From assembly GCF_023278365.1 (NCBI RefSeq), contig NZ_CP075338.1, forward strand, positions 1,550,001 to 1,614,000: a stretch of DNA of 64,000 nt. The letters run 5' to 3'. The notes below the pieces were generated by a model that saw only the letters and a list, made by a program, of their open reading frames with translations, was not told the origin of the DNA and did no database searches. This document shows, piece by piece, positions 26,588-35,718 of this stretch (the stretch's first letter is position 1; the number at the start of each line of letters is the position of its first letter). This DNA comes from Epilithonimonas zeae. Lineage in GTDB: Bacteria; Bacteroidota; Bacteroidia; Flavobacteriales; Weeksellaceae. The position numbers and the translations under genes were made by a program.

Positions 26588-26890
26588 ATGCTAAGCGAAT
26601 TAGAAAACAACTTTTCTGTTTTAGAGAAAAAGATTCAGAACCTTTACAAAAAGTTCAGGACTCTTTCAGAAAAACACGCAGAAACGTATGAGGAGCTACA
26701 AAAAGTGAAAGAAGAATATGCCGAGGAAAAACGCAGAAACCAGATATTAGCAGAAGAAAATAAAGAATTAAAACTCTATTCAGCAATATCCGGAAACGCA
26801 GAACACAACCGACTGATGAAAAATCACATCAACAGATTGGTAAAAGAAATAGATATGTGCGTTTCTGAATTACAAAACAGCGGTTTATAA
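26588..26890 (+). CDS. Coiled-coil protein, ZapB-like position
   Basis: 100 residues, almost wholly coiled coil (LENNFSVLEKKIQNLYKKFRTL, EELQKVKEEYAEEKRRN) with a short C-terminal tail. It ends 2 nt before zapA and is probably co-transcribed with it. The arrangement suggests a cell-division partner of ZapA. Sequence identity to enterobacterial ZapB cannot be claimed. Confidence 0.65.
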   Translation: MLSELENNFSVLEKKIQNLYKKFRTLSEKHAETYEELQKVKEEYAEEKRRNQILAEENKELKLYSAISGNAEHNRLMKNHINRLVKEIDMCVSELQNSGL

Positions 26891-26892
26891 CA

Positions 26893-27180
26893 ATGGATTT
26901 CAGAAGAATAACGATCAATATAGCCGGAAGAAACTATCCGTTGAACGTGCCTGCTGCAGAAGAAGAAACCTTGCGTAAAGTAGGGAAACAGATAGAAAGT
27001 ATGATCAAGGATTTCGAGGCAAGCTTCGATGTGAGAGATAAACAGGATGCTCTTGCGATGTGCGCTTTGAAACTGGGAACCAATGCAGAAGTATATTCTT
27101 TAAACAACGAGAAAAATATTAAAAATACAAACGAGCGTGTTGCCAAAATCAATACACTCTTAGAGCAATTGGAAAAATAA
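26893..27180 (+). CDS. zapA: Cell division protein ZapA
   Basis: 95 residues. RRITINIAGRNYPLNVPAAEEETLRKVGKQIESMI is the ZapA N-terminal domain, followed by a helix DKQDALAMCALKL and a coiled-coil tail. It cross-links FtsZ filaments at the division ring. The 6S RNA gene lies directly downstream, as also found after zapA in proteobacteria. Confidence 0.9.
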   Translation: MDFRRITINIAGRNYPLNVPAAEEETLRKVGKQIESMIKDFEASFDVRDKQDALAMCALKLGTNAEVYSLNNEKNIKNTNERVAKINTLLEQLEK

Positions 27181-27199
27181 TTTTTTCTATTACAAGCTG

Positions 27200-27366
27200 C
27201 CTACAATAGTTCTAACACAAAGAAGTAAACTCAACAATTAAAAATTACCGGACGAAAGTTCATTCGATGGCGTGCTGCCTTGCGCAGATTACAGAGAGTG
27301 AAAATCAGTTCAAATCGTGTTTTTATGGAGTTTACTCTATAACTGAACTGTTGTAGGTTTTTTTTT
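27200..27366 (+). ncRNA. ssrS: 6S RNA (6S-Flavo type)
   Basis: A long rod with a central open region. The closing stem CCTACAATAGTTC (27200-27212) pairs with GAACTGTTGTAGG (27345-27357). A second stem AGTAAACTC (27223-27231) pairs with GAGTTTACT (27328-27336). The centre holds the GC-rich CGTGCTGCCTTGCGCAG bubble. A run of ten T ends the gene. 6S RNA mimics an open promoter and holds the housekeeping RNA polymerase. Position after zapA supports the call. Exact ends are estimated. Confidence 0.85.
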
Positions 27367-27368
27367 AT

Positions 27369-27458
27369 GTGAAAAGTTAGCGGTGATAAGTAAGAAGGTT
27401 TGATTGTATATAAGCTATAATAAACATTTTACTTCTCACATCCTACTTCTTACAAATT
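27369..27458. repeat. Degenerate 7-bp-period array, inverted arms
   Basis: Left arm GTGAAAA, GTTAGCG, GTGATAA, GTAAGAA, GGTTTGA at 27369-27403. Right arm ACTTCTC, ACATCCT, ACTTCTT, ACAAATT at 27431-27458. The arms are opposite in orientation and lie between the 6S RNA and rny. Confidence 0.75.
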
Positions 27459-27495
27459 AGAGAGACAATTAAACTCAATATATATATTAAATTTT

Positions 27496-29067
27496 ATGGA
27501 CACAATTACCATTATTATCGGTGTCGTTGCCCTTATCATCGGAGCAGTTGCAGGACTTTTCTTCGGAAAAAGTTCTCTCAATTCAAAAGCTCAATACATT
27601 GTAGAAGATGCTAAGAAAACAGCCGAAAACATTATAGAAAAAGCCAATGTACAGGCAGAAGCGGTAAAAAAAGAAAAACATCTGCAAGCCAAAGAAAAAT
27701 TCCTGGAACTGAAGTCGGAACACGATGCCAACATCAACAACAGAGAGAAAAAAATGCAGGAGGCTGAAAAGCGTACCAAAGACAAAGAAAACAAACTGAA
27801 TGACGAGCTTAGCAAAGCTGGAAAATTAGAAAAAGAGCTGGAAAGACAAGTTGCAGATTACAACAAAAAACTGGAAATTGTTCAGAAAAAACAACATGAT
27901 TTGGATGTGGCAACAGCGCAGAAAGTAGAAATGCTGGAAAAAATCTCCAACTATTCTGCTGAAGAAGCTAAGAACGAACTGGTAGAATCTTTGAGAGCAG
28001 AAGCTAAAACAAAAGCTCAAGCCCACGTTCAAAGCATTATGGAAGAGGCCCAACTGAATGCAAAAAATGAAGCAAGAAAAATCGTTATCCAAACTATTCA
28101 AAGAATTGGAACAGAGCAAGCGGTTGAGAATTCGGTTTCTGTGTTTAATATCGAATCTGATGAAATAAAAGGTAGAATCATTGGTAGAGAAGGTAGAAAC
28201 ATCCGTGCTTTGGAAGCGGCAACAGGTGTTGAAATTATTGTAGATGATACTCCGGAAGCCATTCTTCTTTCGTGCTTTGATCCTGTAAGAAGAGAGATTG
28301 CGAGATTATCACTTCATAGATTGGTGACGGATGGTAGAATCCACCCGGCAAGAATCGAAGAAGTTGTTGAAAAAACAAGAAAACATATCGAAGAAGAAAT
28401 CATCGAAGTTGGTAAGAGAACCATCATTGATCTTGGAATCCACGGTTTGCACCCAGAATTGGTGAAAATCGTTGGTAGAATGAAGTTCCGTTCTTCTTAT
28501 GGTCAGAACTTACTACAACACTCCCGTGAAGTAGCTAACATCGCTGCAACTATGGCAGCCGAATTAGGATTAAATGTAAAATTAGCAAAAAGAGCTGGTC
28601 TATTACACGATATCGGGAAAGTTCCTGAGCAGGAATCAGAATTACCTCACGCACTTTTAGGAATGCAATGGGCAGAGAAATATGGGGAAAATGCAGAAGT
28701 AATCAATGCTATTGGAGCTCACCACGACGAGATTGAAATGACTTCTCTCCTATCTCCAATCATCCAGGTGGCTGATGCTATATCCGGTGCAAGACCAGGT
28801 GCAAGAAGACAAGTTTTGGAATCTTATATCCAAAGGTTAAAAGACTTAGAAGCCGCAGCATTAAGTTTCGAAGGCGTTTCCAGCGCTTACGCCATCCAGG
28901 CTGGTAGAGAACTGAGAGTAATGGTAGAAAGCGGAAAAGTAAATGACGAAAACGCTTATCAATTATCTTACGACATCTCCGAAAAGATCCAGAATGAGTT
29001 GACTTATCCTGGACAAGTAAGAGTTACTGTAATCAGAGAAACAAGAGCTGTGAATATCGCTAGATAA
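27496..29067 (+). CDS. rny: Ribonuclease Y
   Basis: 523 residues, standard length. N-terminal membrane anchor ([20 protein letters not shown]), then a Glu/Lys-rich coiled coil to about residue 200. A KH domain follows with [30 protein letters not shown], then an HD domain with [11 protein letters not shown] and AHHDEIEM. It is the endoribonuclease that starts mRNA decay at the membrane. The terminator at 29086-29115 ends the transcript. Confidence 0.96.
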   Translation: MDTITIIIGVVALIIGAVAGLFFGKSSLNSKAQYIVEDAKKTAENIIEKANVQAEAVKKEKHLQAKEKFLELKSEHDANINNREKKMQEAEKRTKDKENKLNDELSKAGKLEKELERQVADYNKKLEIVQKKQHDLDVATAQKVEMLEKISNYSAEEAKNELVESLRAEAKTKAQAHVQSIMEEAQLNAKNEARKIVIQTIQRIGTEQAVENSVSVFNIESDEIKGRIIGREGRNIRALEAATGVEIIVDDTPEAILLSCFDPVRREIARLSLHRLVTDGRIHPARIEEVVEKTRKHIEEEIIEVGKRTIIDLGIHGLHPELVKIVGRMKFRSSYGQNLLQHSREVANIAATMAAELGLNVKLAKRAGLLHDIGKVPEQESELPHALLGMQWAEKYGENAEVINAIGAHHDEIEMTSLLSPIIQVADAISGARPGARRQVLESYIQRLKDLEAAALSFEGVSSAYAIQAGRELRVMVESGKVNDENAYQLSYDISEKIQNELTYPGQVRVTVIRETRAVNIAR

Positions 29068-29085
29068 TCCTCTATTTGAAATAAT

Positions 29086-29115
29086 AAAAGGCTTCCAGAT
29101 TTGGAAGCCTTTTTT
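29086..29115 (+). terminator. Terminator of rny
   Basis: AAGGCTTCCA (29088-29097) pairs with TGGAAGCCTT (29102-29111), followed by six T. Confidence 0.9.
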
Positions 29116-29139
29116 GTTTTATGAGTAATGTTAGAATCC

Positions 29140-29502
29140 TTATTGCTTCTTTATTTCCCAAGTACCGGAATATGAATTTTGTTTCCAAATCCCAGAACTT
29201 GAAACAAAATTATTGATAGTTCCAATTAGATAAAATCCAGAGTTTGAAGTTACATTACTTAGAGTTCCATCTTTTAAAATCTGTCCTTGAAAAGTTTCTG
29301 AAGAATTAATATCCTTTCTGACAACCTCCAAAGCTCCGGTTTTATAAACAGTAATCGTTAAATTACCAGACAAATAACCTGCGTAAGTTCCATACCAAAT
29401 TCCCTGAAACGGAGATGAATTACTATCATCTATAGTTTCTTCAGTCATTCTATCACAAGAAAAAAGCGTAAAAATTGATAACAGAAAAATGCAATATTTC
29501 AT
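29140..29502 (-). CDS. Small lipoprotein of unknown function
   Basis: 120 residues. Signal MKYCIFLLSIFTLFSC has its lipobox Cys at residue 16. The mature part is beta-rich (GIWYGTYAGYLSGNLTITVYKTG, SGIWKQNSYSGTWEIKKQ), resembling small lipocalin-like or META-like barrels. No family assigned. It ends the strand after ggt with a 16-nt gap and may share its transcript. Confidence 0.6.
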   Translation of the reverse strand: MKYCIFLLSIFTLFSCDRMTEETIDDSNSSPFQGIWYGTYAGYLSGNLTITVYKTGALEVVRKDINSSETFQGQILKDGTLSNVTSNSGFYLIGTINNFVSSSGIWKQNSYSGTWEIKKQ

Positions 29503-29518
29503 AAACTCATAACAACAT

Positions 29519-31204
29519 TTATTCTACCCCTACAGAATCATCTCCTCTCCCATCTGCTACAGCGTGGATGTTCTGATTCTCATCGACGAGAATTATTTCT
29601 GTTTTTCCAATCTGCTTGATTTTCTCAAATTTATAATTTTTTTTCTCAAGCGTGGTGATTGTAGTTTCTGGGAAATTGTATTCTACTTTTACGACTTCCG
29701 GCAACCACTGGTGGTGAAATTTAGGTGTATTGATAGAGAAATTGGCATTCTGCTTAAAATCAATCACGCCAACAATTGCCTGAAAAACCGATGTAGGAAT
29801 CGTAGTTCCACCAGGCGTTCCTACAACCATTTTCACTTTTCCATCCTTGAGAACTATCGTAGGTGTCATAGATGACAGCATTCTTTTTCCTGGTTCTATT
29901 TTGTTCGCTTCTCCTCCAACTGCTCCAAACATATTGGGAACACCAGGTTTTATAGAGAAGTCGTCCATTTCGTTATTCAGGAAAAATCCTGCTCCTGAAA
30001 CAACCGTTTTACTGCCGTAATAACCGTTGAGTGTGGTAGTAATAGAAACAGCATTTCCAAACTTGTCCAAAATAGAGATATGCGTGGTCTGCGTACTTTC
30101 TTTTGGCTGATTGATAATGGTTCCTACATCTTTACTTGGCGTTGCCTGATTGGGATTGTAGGATTTCCATCTGTTTTTGAGATACTCATCTGAGATCAGC
30201 ATTTGGGTTTTGTCTGCTGTAAAATCCGGATCGCCCATATATTCTGCTCTGTCGGCATAAGCTCTTCTCTCCGCTTCCACCATAATCTGAACAGCTTCAG
30301 CCGAATTTTGCTGGTATTTGGAAAGGTCTTCATAAGAAGCCATTTTCAACATCTGAGCCAGCAAAGTTCCACCGCTGGAAGGCATTGGCATCGATATGAT
30401 TTCGTTTCCTTTATAATCAAACGACAGCGCTTTTCTTTCTTTTGTTTTATAACTTTTAAGGTCTTTTGCCTGAATAATTCCGTTTCCGAGTTTCATTTCA
30501 GCCAAAATCAATTCAGCTGTTTTTCCTTCATAGAATTCTTTTTCTCCAAACTTTTGGATTCGTTTCAATGTTTCCGCCAACTCTGGCTGAATCAGCAAAT
30601 CTCCTGCTTTCCAACCTTTATCATTAATGAAAACGATTTTGTTTTTGTTGTGCTTTTTAAAATCATCCTGATGACGGTTGAGAAGATCTGCTTCCTGCTC
30701 GGTAATCGTAAAACCTTTTTGTGCCAAATCTATAGCAGGTTCTATCAGTTTTGAAAATGGAAGCTTGGCATATTTCAAAGTTTCAAACATCCCAGAGATG
30801 CTTCCGGGCACACCAACCGCCAATCTGCCATATTGAGACAAATCTGTATTAGCATTTCCTTTTTTATCCCAGTACATATCAAAACTAGCTTTAGACGGTG
30901 CTGTTTCACGGTAATCTAAAGCTAACTTTTTTCCATCAGAAGTTACTGCCACCATAAACCCGCCTCCACCAATATTACCAGCCTGAGGATAAACAACTGC
31001 CAAAGCCAATTGTGTGGCAATAGCAGCATCAAAGGCATTGCCTCCTTCTTTCATAATCTTTGATCCAGCCTCACTTGCGAGTGGATGCGCCGAGACAACA
31101 ACGCCCTTGTTTTTAACTTTAACTTCTTTGATGAGATTGAAGTCTGTATATTGTGCAGAAACCGTTACAGATAAAAGGAAACTTGCATATAGTATTTTTT
31201 TCAT
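29519..31204 (-). CDS. ggt: Gamma-glutamyltransferase
   Basis: 561 residues with a signal peptide (1-18). The precursor should cleave itself between Q372 and the catalytic T373 in ESTQTTHIS. LDYRETAP, MPMPSSGGT, NNEMDDFSIKPGVPN and MLSSMTPTIVLKDGK are conserved family segments. It hydrolyses or transfers the gamma-glutamyl group of glutathione in the periplasm. Length and Ntn-hydrolase motifs are complete. Confidence 0.93.
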   Translation of the reverse strand: MKKILYASFLLSVTVSAQYTDFNLIKEVKVKNKGVVVSAHPLASEAGSKIMKEGGNAFDAAIATQLALAVVYPQAGNIGGGGFMVAVTSDGKKLALDYRETAPSKASFDMYWDKKGNANTDLSQYGRLAVGVPGSISGMFETLKYAKLPFSKLIEPAIDLAQKGFTITEQEADLLNRHQDDFKKHNKNKIVFINDKGWKAGDLLIQPELAETLKRIQKFGEKEFYEGKTAELILAEMKLGNGIIQAKDLKSYKTKERKALSFDYKGNEIISMPMPSSGGTLLAQMLKMASYEDLSKYQQNSAEAVQIMVEAERRAYADRAEYMGDPDFTADKTQMLISDEYLKNRWKSYNPNQATPSKDVGTIINQPKESTQTTHISILDKFGNAVSITTTLNGYYGSKTVVSGAGFFLNNEMDDFSIKPGVPNMFGAVGGEANKIEPGKRMLSSMTPTIVLKDGKVKMVVGTPGGTTIPTSVFQAIVGVIDFKQNANFSINTPKFHHQWLPEVVKVEYNFPETTITTLEKKNYKFEKIKQIGKTEIILVDENQNIHAVADGRGDDSVGVE

Positions 31205-31230
31205 ATTGATATTTAATTTGATGTTATTGT

Positions 31231-31285
31231 CCGCCCCGTCAATTCGCTAAGGCGAATCGCCACCCTCAATAGGATGGGAATTTTG
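31231..31285. repeat. Palindromic REP-like element, second family
   Basis: CCGCCCCGTC precedes hairpin ATTCGC (31242-31247) / GCGAAT (31252-31257), followed by CGCCACCCTCAATAGGATGGG and AATTTT. This matches my memory of a frequent Bacteroidota intergenic word order (CACCCCGTCAA, hairpin, GCCACCC). It lies upstream of ggt. Confidence 0.5.
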
Positions 31286-31295
31286 AAATGTAAAT

Positions 31296-31862
31296 TTACT
31301 CTATAATTATCTGAAGTTGATCTAATAATCCGGCGAGATTGTCTTTTGCGAATTTGGTTTTTTTGAGTTGATTTTTATTGGGATCAATAGAATAATTGAT
31401 GGCATTCTTGAGATTTGCATTATCTAAAATTGTTTGGTCAAAAATAGCATTATTCAAATTAGAGCTATCAAAAAATGCATTGGAAAGATTGGTTTCTGTA
31501 AAATCCACTTCTTTCATACTACAATTTCTAAAAATCGTTTTCCGGATATCTAGCTTATAAAAGGAGGAATGATCCAGAACACAATCTTCAAACCTAAAAG
31601 ATATATTGAAAGAATGTGCATCTTCAAAGCTGAGTCCCATCATTTTGCAGTTCTTAAAAACGACATCTCTAAAAGCAGTCTGTCGAATCTTCGCATTACT
31701 CAAGTCACAATCTGCAAAATTGCAATTAGAAAATTTGAAATCTGAAAAATCATAGTTTGAAAAATCGATTCCTGTGAAATCACATTCTTCGTAATCGCCT
31801 TGCTCAATCTGCTCTGGTTTGTAGTCTTTGGAAGAAAAACTTTTCCCCGCTTCATATATCAT
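31296..31862 (-). CDS. Pentapeptide repeat protein
   Basis: 188 residues. From residue ~20 the sequence runs in five-residue steps with Phe or Leu at the centre: CDFTGIDFSNYDFSDFKFSNCNFADCDLSNAKIRQTAF, then FRNCSMKEVDFTETNLSNAFFDSSNLNNAIFD. This predicts a right-handed quadrilateral beta-helix. Qnr and McbG share the fold and protect gyrase, but many housekeeping proteins do too. No ligand or resistance role can be inferred. Confidence 0.85.
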   Translation of the reverse strand: MIYEAGKSFSSKDYKPEQIEQGDYEECDFTGIDFSNYDFSDFKFSNCNFADCDLSNAKIRQTAFRDVVFKNCKMMGLSFEDAHSFNISFRFEDCVLDHSSFYKLDIRKTIFRNCSMKEVDFTETNLSNAFFDSSNLNNAIFDQTILDNANLKNAINYSIDPNKNQLKKTKFAKDNLAGLLDQLQIIIE

Positions 31863-31962
31863 TTTAACTCATTTTAAAAACAGATAAATTTACAGAATGT
31901 AAAGCTGAAGCAGAAATTCTCAGCAGGAAAATTCTTAAAAATTTAATAGAAAATTTCGAATA

Positions 31963-31992
31963 AAAAAACCTCAATTAAAAATTGAGGTTTGC
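31963..31992 (-). terminator. Terminator of the 31998-32552 gene
   Basis: AAACCTCAATT (31966-31976) pairs with AATTGAGGTTT (31980-31990), with an A tract on the plus strand giving T residues for the minus-strand RNA. Confidence 0.85.
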
Positions 31993-31997
31993 TTATA

Positions 31998-32552
31998 TTA
32001 TCTATGTCCTCTCGGACCGCCTTTGTGATGTTTATTCGGTTTTGGATGATTTCCCATTTTAAAGTGCTTATTTTTTCCAGGCTTGAAATTGCCTTGATGA
32101 CCAACTTTGGCGTACTTGTATTTTGGCGATTTGTAATGCTTTTTAAAACTTTTTTTATAATAATTATTACCATTGTAATGCTTTACAAGCACTGGAGGAG
32201 CGTGATTGACTCTATACCTGGCATACTGATTATAATGAACTTTATGTCTTTTGTAAGGATAGCGATCAACTAATACAACTTTATGAGTTCTGTATAAATC
32301 GATGTGGCGGTATCTTACAGGTAAAACCGGCGAGAAAACCCATCTGCTTCCAGACGAATAATAATATCCACGTTTTGGAACATTATAGTAAAGATCATAT
32401 TCTGGCAGATAATAAGATTCTACATAATCGTAGCCTGAAGGTCCCCATTTTGGCTGGCTGTTGATATTAATATTGACATTTACCTGCGCCTGAAAAAGTC
32501 CGGATGTTAAGCCTGTTGCTGCTAACATCAGAATTAAAATTAATCTTTTCAT
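31998..32552 (-). CDS. Secreted basic His/Lys/Tyr-rich protein
   Basis: 184 residues from the ATG at 32550-32552. Signal peptide MKRLILILMLAATGLTSGLFQAQ. The mature protein starts with a beta segment VNVNININSQPKWGPSGYDYVESYYLPEYDLYYNVPKRGYYY, with tyrosines at regular spacing. It ends in a highly basic tail (KKHYKSPKYKYAKVGHQG, NKHHKGGPRGHR). It is probably periplasmic or surface bound. Function unknown; binding of acidic polymers or metal is only a guess. Confidence 0.6.
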   Translation of the reverse strand: MKRLILILMLAATGLTSGLFQAQVNVNININSQPKWGPSGYDYVESYYLPEYDLYYNVPKRGYYYSSGSRWVFSPVLPVRYRHIDLYRTHKVVLVDRYPYKRHKVHYNQYARYRVNHAPPVLVKHYNGNNYYKKSFKKHYKSPKYKYAKVGHQGNFKPGKNKHFKMGNHPKPNKHHKGGPRGHR

Positions 32553-32724
32553 ATTTACTTTTTTAACAAATATCAAAGGGAGCAAAGATAATACCATAGA
32601 TATAAATGATTATTAATCAATATATCAACGGTTTCATAACAATATATATTTTATGAATCATTTTGAAATCGGTTCAAAAACAAATAAATTTACAGAACAG
32701 TTTCAGACGTTCTGAAATTTGAAA

Positions 32725-34101
32725 ATGGAAAAATTGAAAAAAGTATTAATTGTTACCTATTACTGGCCACCTGCTGGCGGACCTGGCGTACAGCGTTGGC
32801 TGAAGTTCGCCAAGTATCTTCCCGAATTTGGTTTTGAGCCAGTTATTTACACGCCTGAAAACCCGAGCTATCCTTTGGTAGATGAGACTTTAATAGAAGA
32901 AGTTCCGGAGAATCTGAAGATTGTGAAAACCAATATTTGGGAACCTTATCAGATTGCAGAAAAATTCAGTAAGAGTAATAAGAAATTTAAAGGCGGACAG
33001 TTTGATGTTGGGAAAAATCAGTCTTTTTTGTCTAAGCTTTCAATTTTTATAAGAGGAAATTTTTTCATTCCAGATGCGAGAAAATTTTGGGTGAAACCTT
33101 CCATCGAATTCTTAAGACAATATCTGGTAGAAAATCATATTGAAACGATCGTTACAACTGGTCCACCACACAGTTTGCATCTGATTGGATTGGGTTTGAA
33201 AAAAGAATTACCAAAACTAAAATGGATCGCCGATTTCCGTGATCCTTGGACAGAAATCTCTTATTATAAACATTTGAAGTTAACTTCAGCATCTGACAAA
33301 AAACACAGACATCTTGAAAAATCTGTTTTTGAAAATGCTGATTTGACGCTGGCGACAAGTTATACCGATGCTGAGAATTTCAGAAAAAATGGAGCGAAAG
33401 CTTTTTGTATTACGAATGGATTTGACAAGTTTGAGAGTTTGGGAGATGGTGAGTCTGAGAGTTGGACTGTTGGAGAATTGGAGAATGAGAAAGATAAAGT
33501 TTCTGAAGCTCCGAACCACTCAAACACTCAGACACTCGAACCTAAGTTCACGTTGAGTTATGTTGGTGTTTTGGAACAATTGAGAAATCCGGAAAATCTT
33601 TGGAAGGCTCTGACTGAATTATCTGAAAAACATCAAGATTTTGCTAAGGATTTTGAATTGAAATTTGTTGGAAGAGTTGATGATAAAATTCTGAATGATA
33701 TTGAGAGTTCGGTTTTGAGAGATAACATCAGAAATCTTGGTTATTTGGCGCACAATGATTCTGTGAATGAAATGCAGAACTCGGATTTACTTTTGATTAC
33801 CAATTTCCCGAACGAAAGTTCTAAAGGAATTATTCCTGGAAAGTTGTTTGAATATCTGGCGACCGGAAAGAAGATTATTTCGTTTGGACCAAAAGATGCG
33901 GATGTGGAAACGATTCTCAACAAGACCAATGCTGGAAAGCACTTTGATTATTCTGATAATATGGAAATCCAGGATTTTATTTATTCGCTTTATGAGGATT
34001 GGAAAGCCGGAAAATGTATTCAGAATTCTGCTAATATCAATGAGTTCAGCAGAAAAGAACTGACGAGACAGTTGGCTGAACTGTTGACAAAATTGGATTA
34101 A
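32725..34101 (+). CDS. GT4-type glycosyltransferase
   Basis: 458 residues from the ATG at 32725. KKVLIVTYYWPPAGGPGVQRWLKFAKYLPEFGFEP opens a GT-B fold. TTGPPHSLHLIGLGLKK and WIADFRDPWTEISYYKH belong to the acceptor domain. TLSYVGVLEQLRNPENLWKAL and GIIPGKLFEYLATGKKIISFG form the NDP-sugar domain with the conserved Glu. It transfers a sugar to a glycan or lipid acceptor; substrates unknown. The stretch encoded at 33430-33545 (ESLGDGESESWTVGELENEKDK) is a low-complexity insertion. Confidence 0.85.
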   Translation: MEKLKKVLIVTYYWPPAGGPGVQRWLKFAKYLPEFGFEPVIYTPENPSYPLVDETLIEEVPENLKIVKTNIWEPYQIAEKFSKSNKKFKGGQFDVGKNQSFLSKLSIFIRGNFFIPDARKFWVKPSIEFLRQYLVENHIETIVTTGPPHSLHLIGLGLKKELPKLKWIADFRDPWTEISYYKHLKLTSASDKKHRHLEKSVFENADLTLATSYTDAENFRKNGAKAFCITNGFDKFESLGDGESESWTVGELENEKDKVSEAPNHSNTQTLEPKFTLSYVGVLEQLRNPENLWKALTELSEKHQDFAKDFELKFVGRVDDKILNDIESSVLRDNIRNLGYLAHNDSVNEMQNSDLLLITNFPNESSKGIIPGKLFEYLATGKKIISFGPKDADVETILNKTNAGKHFDYSDNMEIQDFIYSLYEDWKAGKCIQNSANINEFSRKELTRQLAELLTKLD

Positions 34102-34104
34102 TTG

Positions 34105-34248
34105 CTGACTGGTTCTACTCTGCGCAGCGCGTGAGCGATGGTAACGGCTATCCTTTTTTTGATTGGGCTAATGCAATGGCAAAAAAAAGATAATAGTGGA
34201 CAGCGCGGTCCCAGCTCTTGCCAATGTGTTGGAAAGGACACGCCCTAA
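34105..34248. repeat. REP-like intergenic element, copy B (inverted)
   Basis: Read on the minus strand it runs GGGCGTGTCC, GGGACCGCGCTGTCC, a poly-T/poly-A centre, GGATAGCCGTTACCATCGC and TCACGCGCTGCGCAG. The same blocks in the same order occur in copies A and C. Confidence 0.65.
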
Positions 34249-34327
34249 ATTTTTTCCTTAAAACTGAGAGATGGCATACATTTTTCTTGTAACTTTAAGA
34301 ATCAAATATTAATCAAAAAATTATATC

Positions 34328-34564
34328 ATGGGAAATAAGACAAATGGTCTTTTGGCATTGTTAGGATTGGGAGCTTTGGCTTGGTGGAAATACAAAAAAG
34401 CTTCTCCGGAAGATCAGCAAAAGGTGAAAGATACGATCAACACTGCAAAAGACAACCTGACGAAATTCGGGAATGATTTGAAAGACAAAGCTGGACAAAC
34501 TGTAGATCAGCTGAAAAGTAAAGCGGATGAGCTGAAAAATGATGCTCAGCAAGCCGCAGAATAA
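34328..34564 (+). CDS. YtxH-like small protein
   Basis: 78 residues. A short hydrophobic N-terminus (GLLALLGLGALAWWKYKK) is followed by an amphipathic charged helix with repeated Lys/Asp (TINTAKDNLTKFGNDLKDKAGQ). This is the layout of YtxH/CsbD-like stress proteins. Probably a membrane-tethered helical protein. It is single, with its own terminator. Confidence 0.6.
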   Translation: MGNKTNGLLALLGLGALAWWKYKKASPEDQQKVKDTINTAKDNLTKFGNDLKDKAGQTVDQLKSKADELKNDAQQAAE

Positions 34565-34566
34565 AA

Positions 34567-34602
34567 ATAAAAGCCGTTTCTATTGAGACGGCTTTTTTTA
34601 TT
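34567..34602. terminator. Bidirectional terminator between YtxH-like and EamA genes
   Basis: AAGCCGTTTC (34571-34580) pairs with GAGACGGCTT (34585-34594), with A and T tracts on the two sides. It ends both convergent genes. Confidence 0.9.
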
Positions 34603-35585
34603 TAGTGATAAGATATTGCTTCTTCGTTTTGGTTTTTGGAAGGTAAATTCATCAGAACAATTGCAAAAAGTATCAGAGCTATTCCCAACCATTGGATTAA
34701 AATGACTTCTTCATTCAGTAACATAAATGCCATTGTCACAGAAACAGGAAGTTCTAATGATGAAATGATACTTCCTAATCCTAAACCTGCATTGGGGAAG
34801 CCAAGATTGAACAAAATCGGCGGAATGATGGTTCCGAATAACGCTAATACAAATCCGTAAGTCCAGAATATTGAATAATCAAATGGTCTGATGTGTTGTG
34901 TATTCTCGGTAAAATTAAGGTAGAAAGACTTAAGTCCATCAAAATACATTGGCCCTATCTGGGCAAAGAATAGAAATAACAGGACAATAATAGAGCCGCC
35001 GCAAAGCATTGTAAAACTTTTTCTAAGAACCGGCAAATGCGTAGCTAAAGTATTGGACGTAAACATCGTCATTGTAAAAGATGCTGCAGCCAGTAATCCC
35101 CAGAAGATACCGTGCCAATCGATTTTGACATTCAGATTAATCAAATTGGTTGCTAAAACTGTTCCTAACAAAACTATGATTGTAGCAATGATTTTTCTGG
35201 CATTCGGAAACTTTTTGGTAATGAAACTTTCCACTACTACACTGAACCATACCGACTGCATCAACAATACAATCGCAATCGAAACATTGATGTATTGAAC
35301 AGCAATATAGTAGAACAAACTTGTACAACCAAGTGATGTTCCTGCCAACATCAACATTCTGATTTCTTTTCGGCTGGGTGCAGATAATGGTTTTTTAGAG
35401 GTTTTGGTTTGAATGATATTCAGAATCAGCAATCCGATAATTCCAAGTATAAATTGTGCCGTTGTTACTTCTGAAGTTGTAAAACCATCGTTATACGACA
35501 TTTTCACAAATGTAGCCAGCATTCCGTAAATACTAGCACCAATACCGACAAATAGAACACCTTTTAAAATATTTTTCTTTTCCAT
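34602..35585 (-). CDS. EamA/DMT-family transporter
   Basis: 327 residues with ten predicted membrane helices in two EamA repeats (GASIYGMLATFVKMSY and GIFWGLLAAASFTMTMFTSNTLA). NAGLGLGSIISSLELPVSVTMAFMLLNEEV is the conserved helix 9-10 region. It exports a small metabolite across the inner membrane; the substrate is unknown. Confidence 0.88.
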   Translation of the reverse strand: MEKKNILKGVLFVGIGASIYGMLATFVKMSYNDGFTTSEVTTAQFILGIIGLLILNIIQTKTSKKPLSAPSRKEIRMLMLAGTSLGCTSLFYYIAVQYINVSIAIVLLMQSVWFSVVVESFITKKFPNARKIIATIIVLLGTVLATNLINLNVKIDWHGIFWGLLAAASFTMTMFTSNTLATHLPVLRKSFTMLCGGSIIVLLFLFFAQIGPMYFDGLKSFYLNFTENTQHIRPFDYSIFWTYGFVLALFGTIIPPILFNLGFPNAGLGLGSIISSLELPVSVTMAFMLLNEEVILIQWLGIALILFAIVLMNLPSKNQNEEAISYH

Positions 35586-35682
35586 AGTTTTTTAGAGAGC
35601 CGGCGAATTTACGATTTAATATTTATTCTCCCTAAGAACTTAAATAAATATGTTTCATAAATAAAATCCATCTTTTAAAGAA

Positions 35683-35712
35683 AAAAGCGCTTCGGGATTC
35701 GAAACGCTTTCT
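35683..35712 (-). terminator. Terminator of the 35719-36480 gene
   Basis: AAAGCG (35684-35689) pairs with CGCTTT (35705-35710), with inner TTCG/CGAA pairing. A tracts precede it on the plus strand. Confidence 0.7.
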
Positions 35713-35718
35713 TTTGTT

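Noticed and set aside
31296-31862. Qnr-type quinolone resistance protein
   Set aside because: Only the pentapeptide fold is shared; the Qnr loops and family signatures cannot be recognised.
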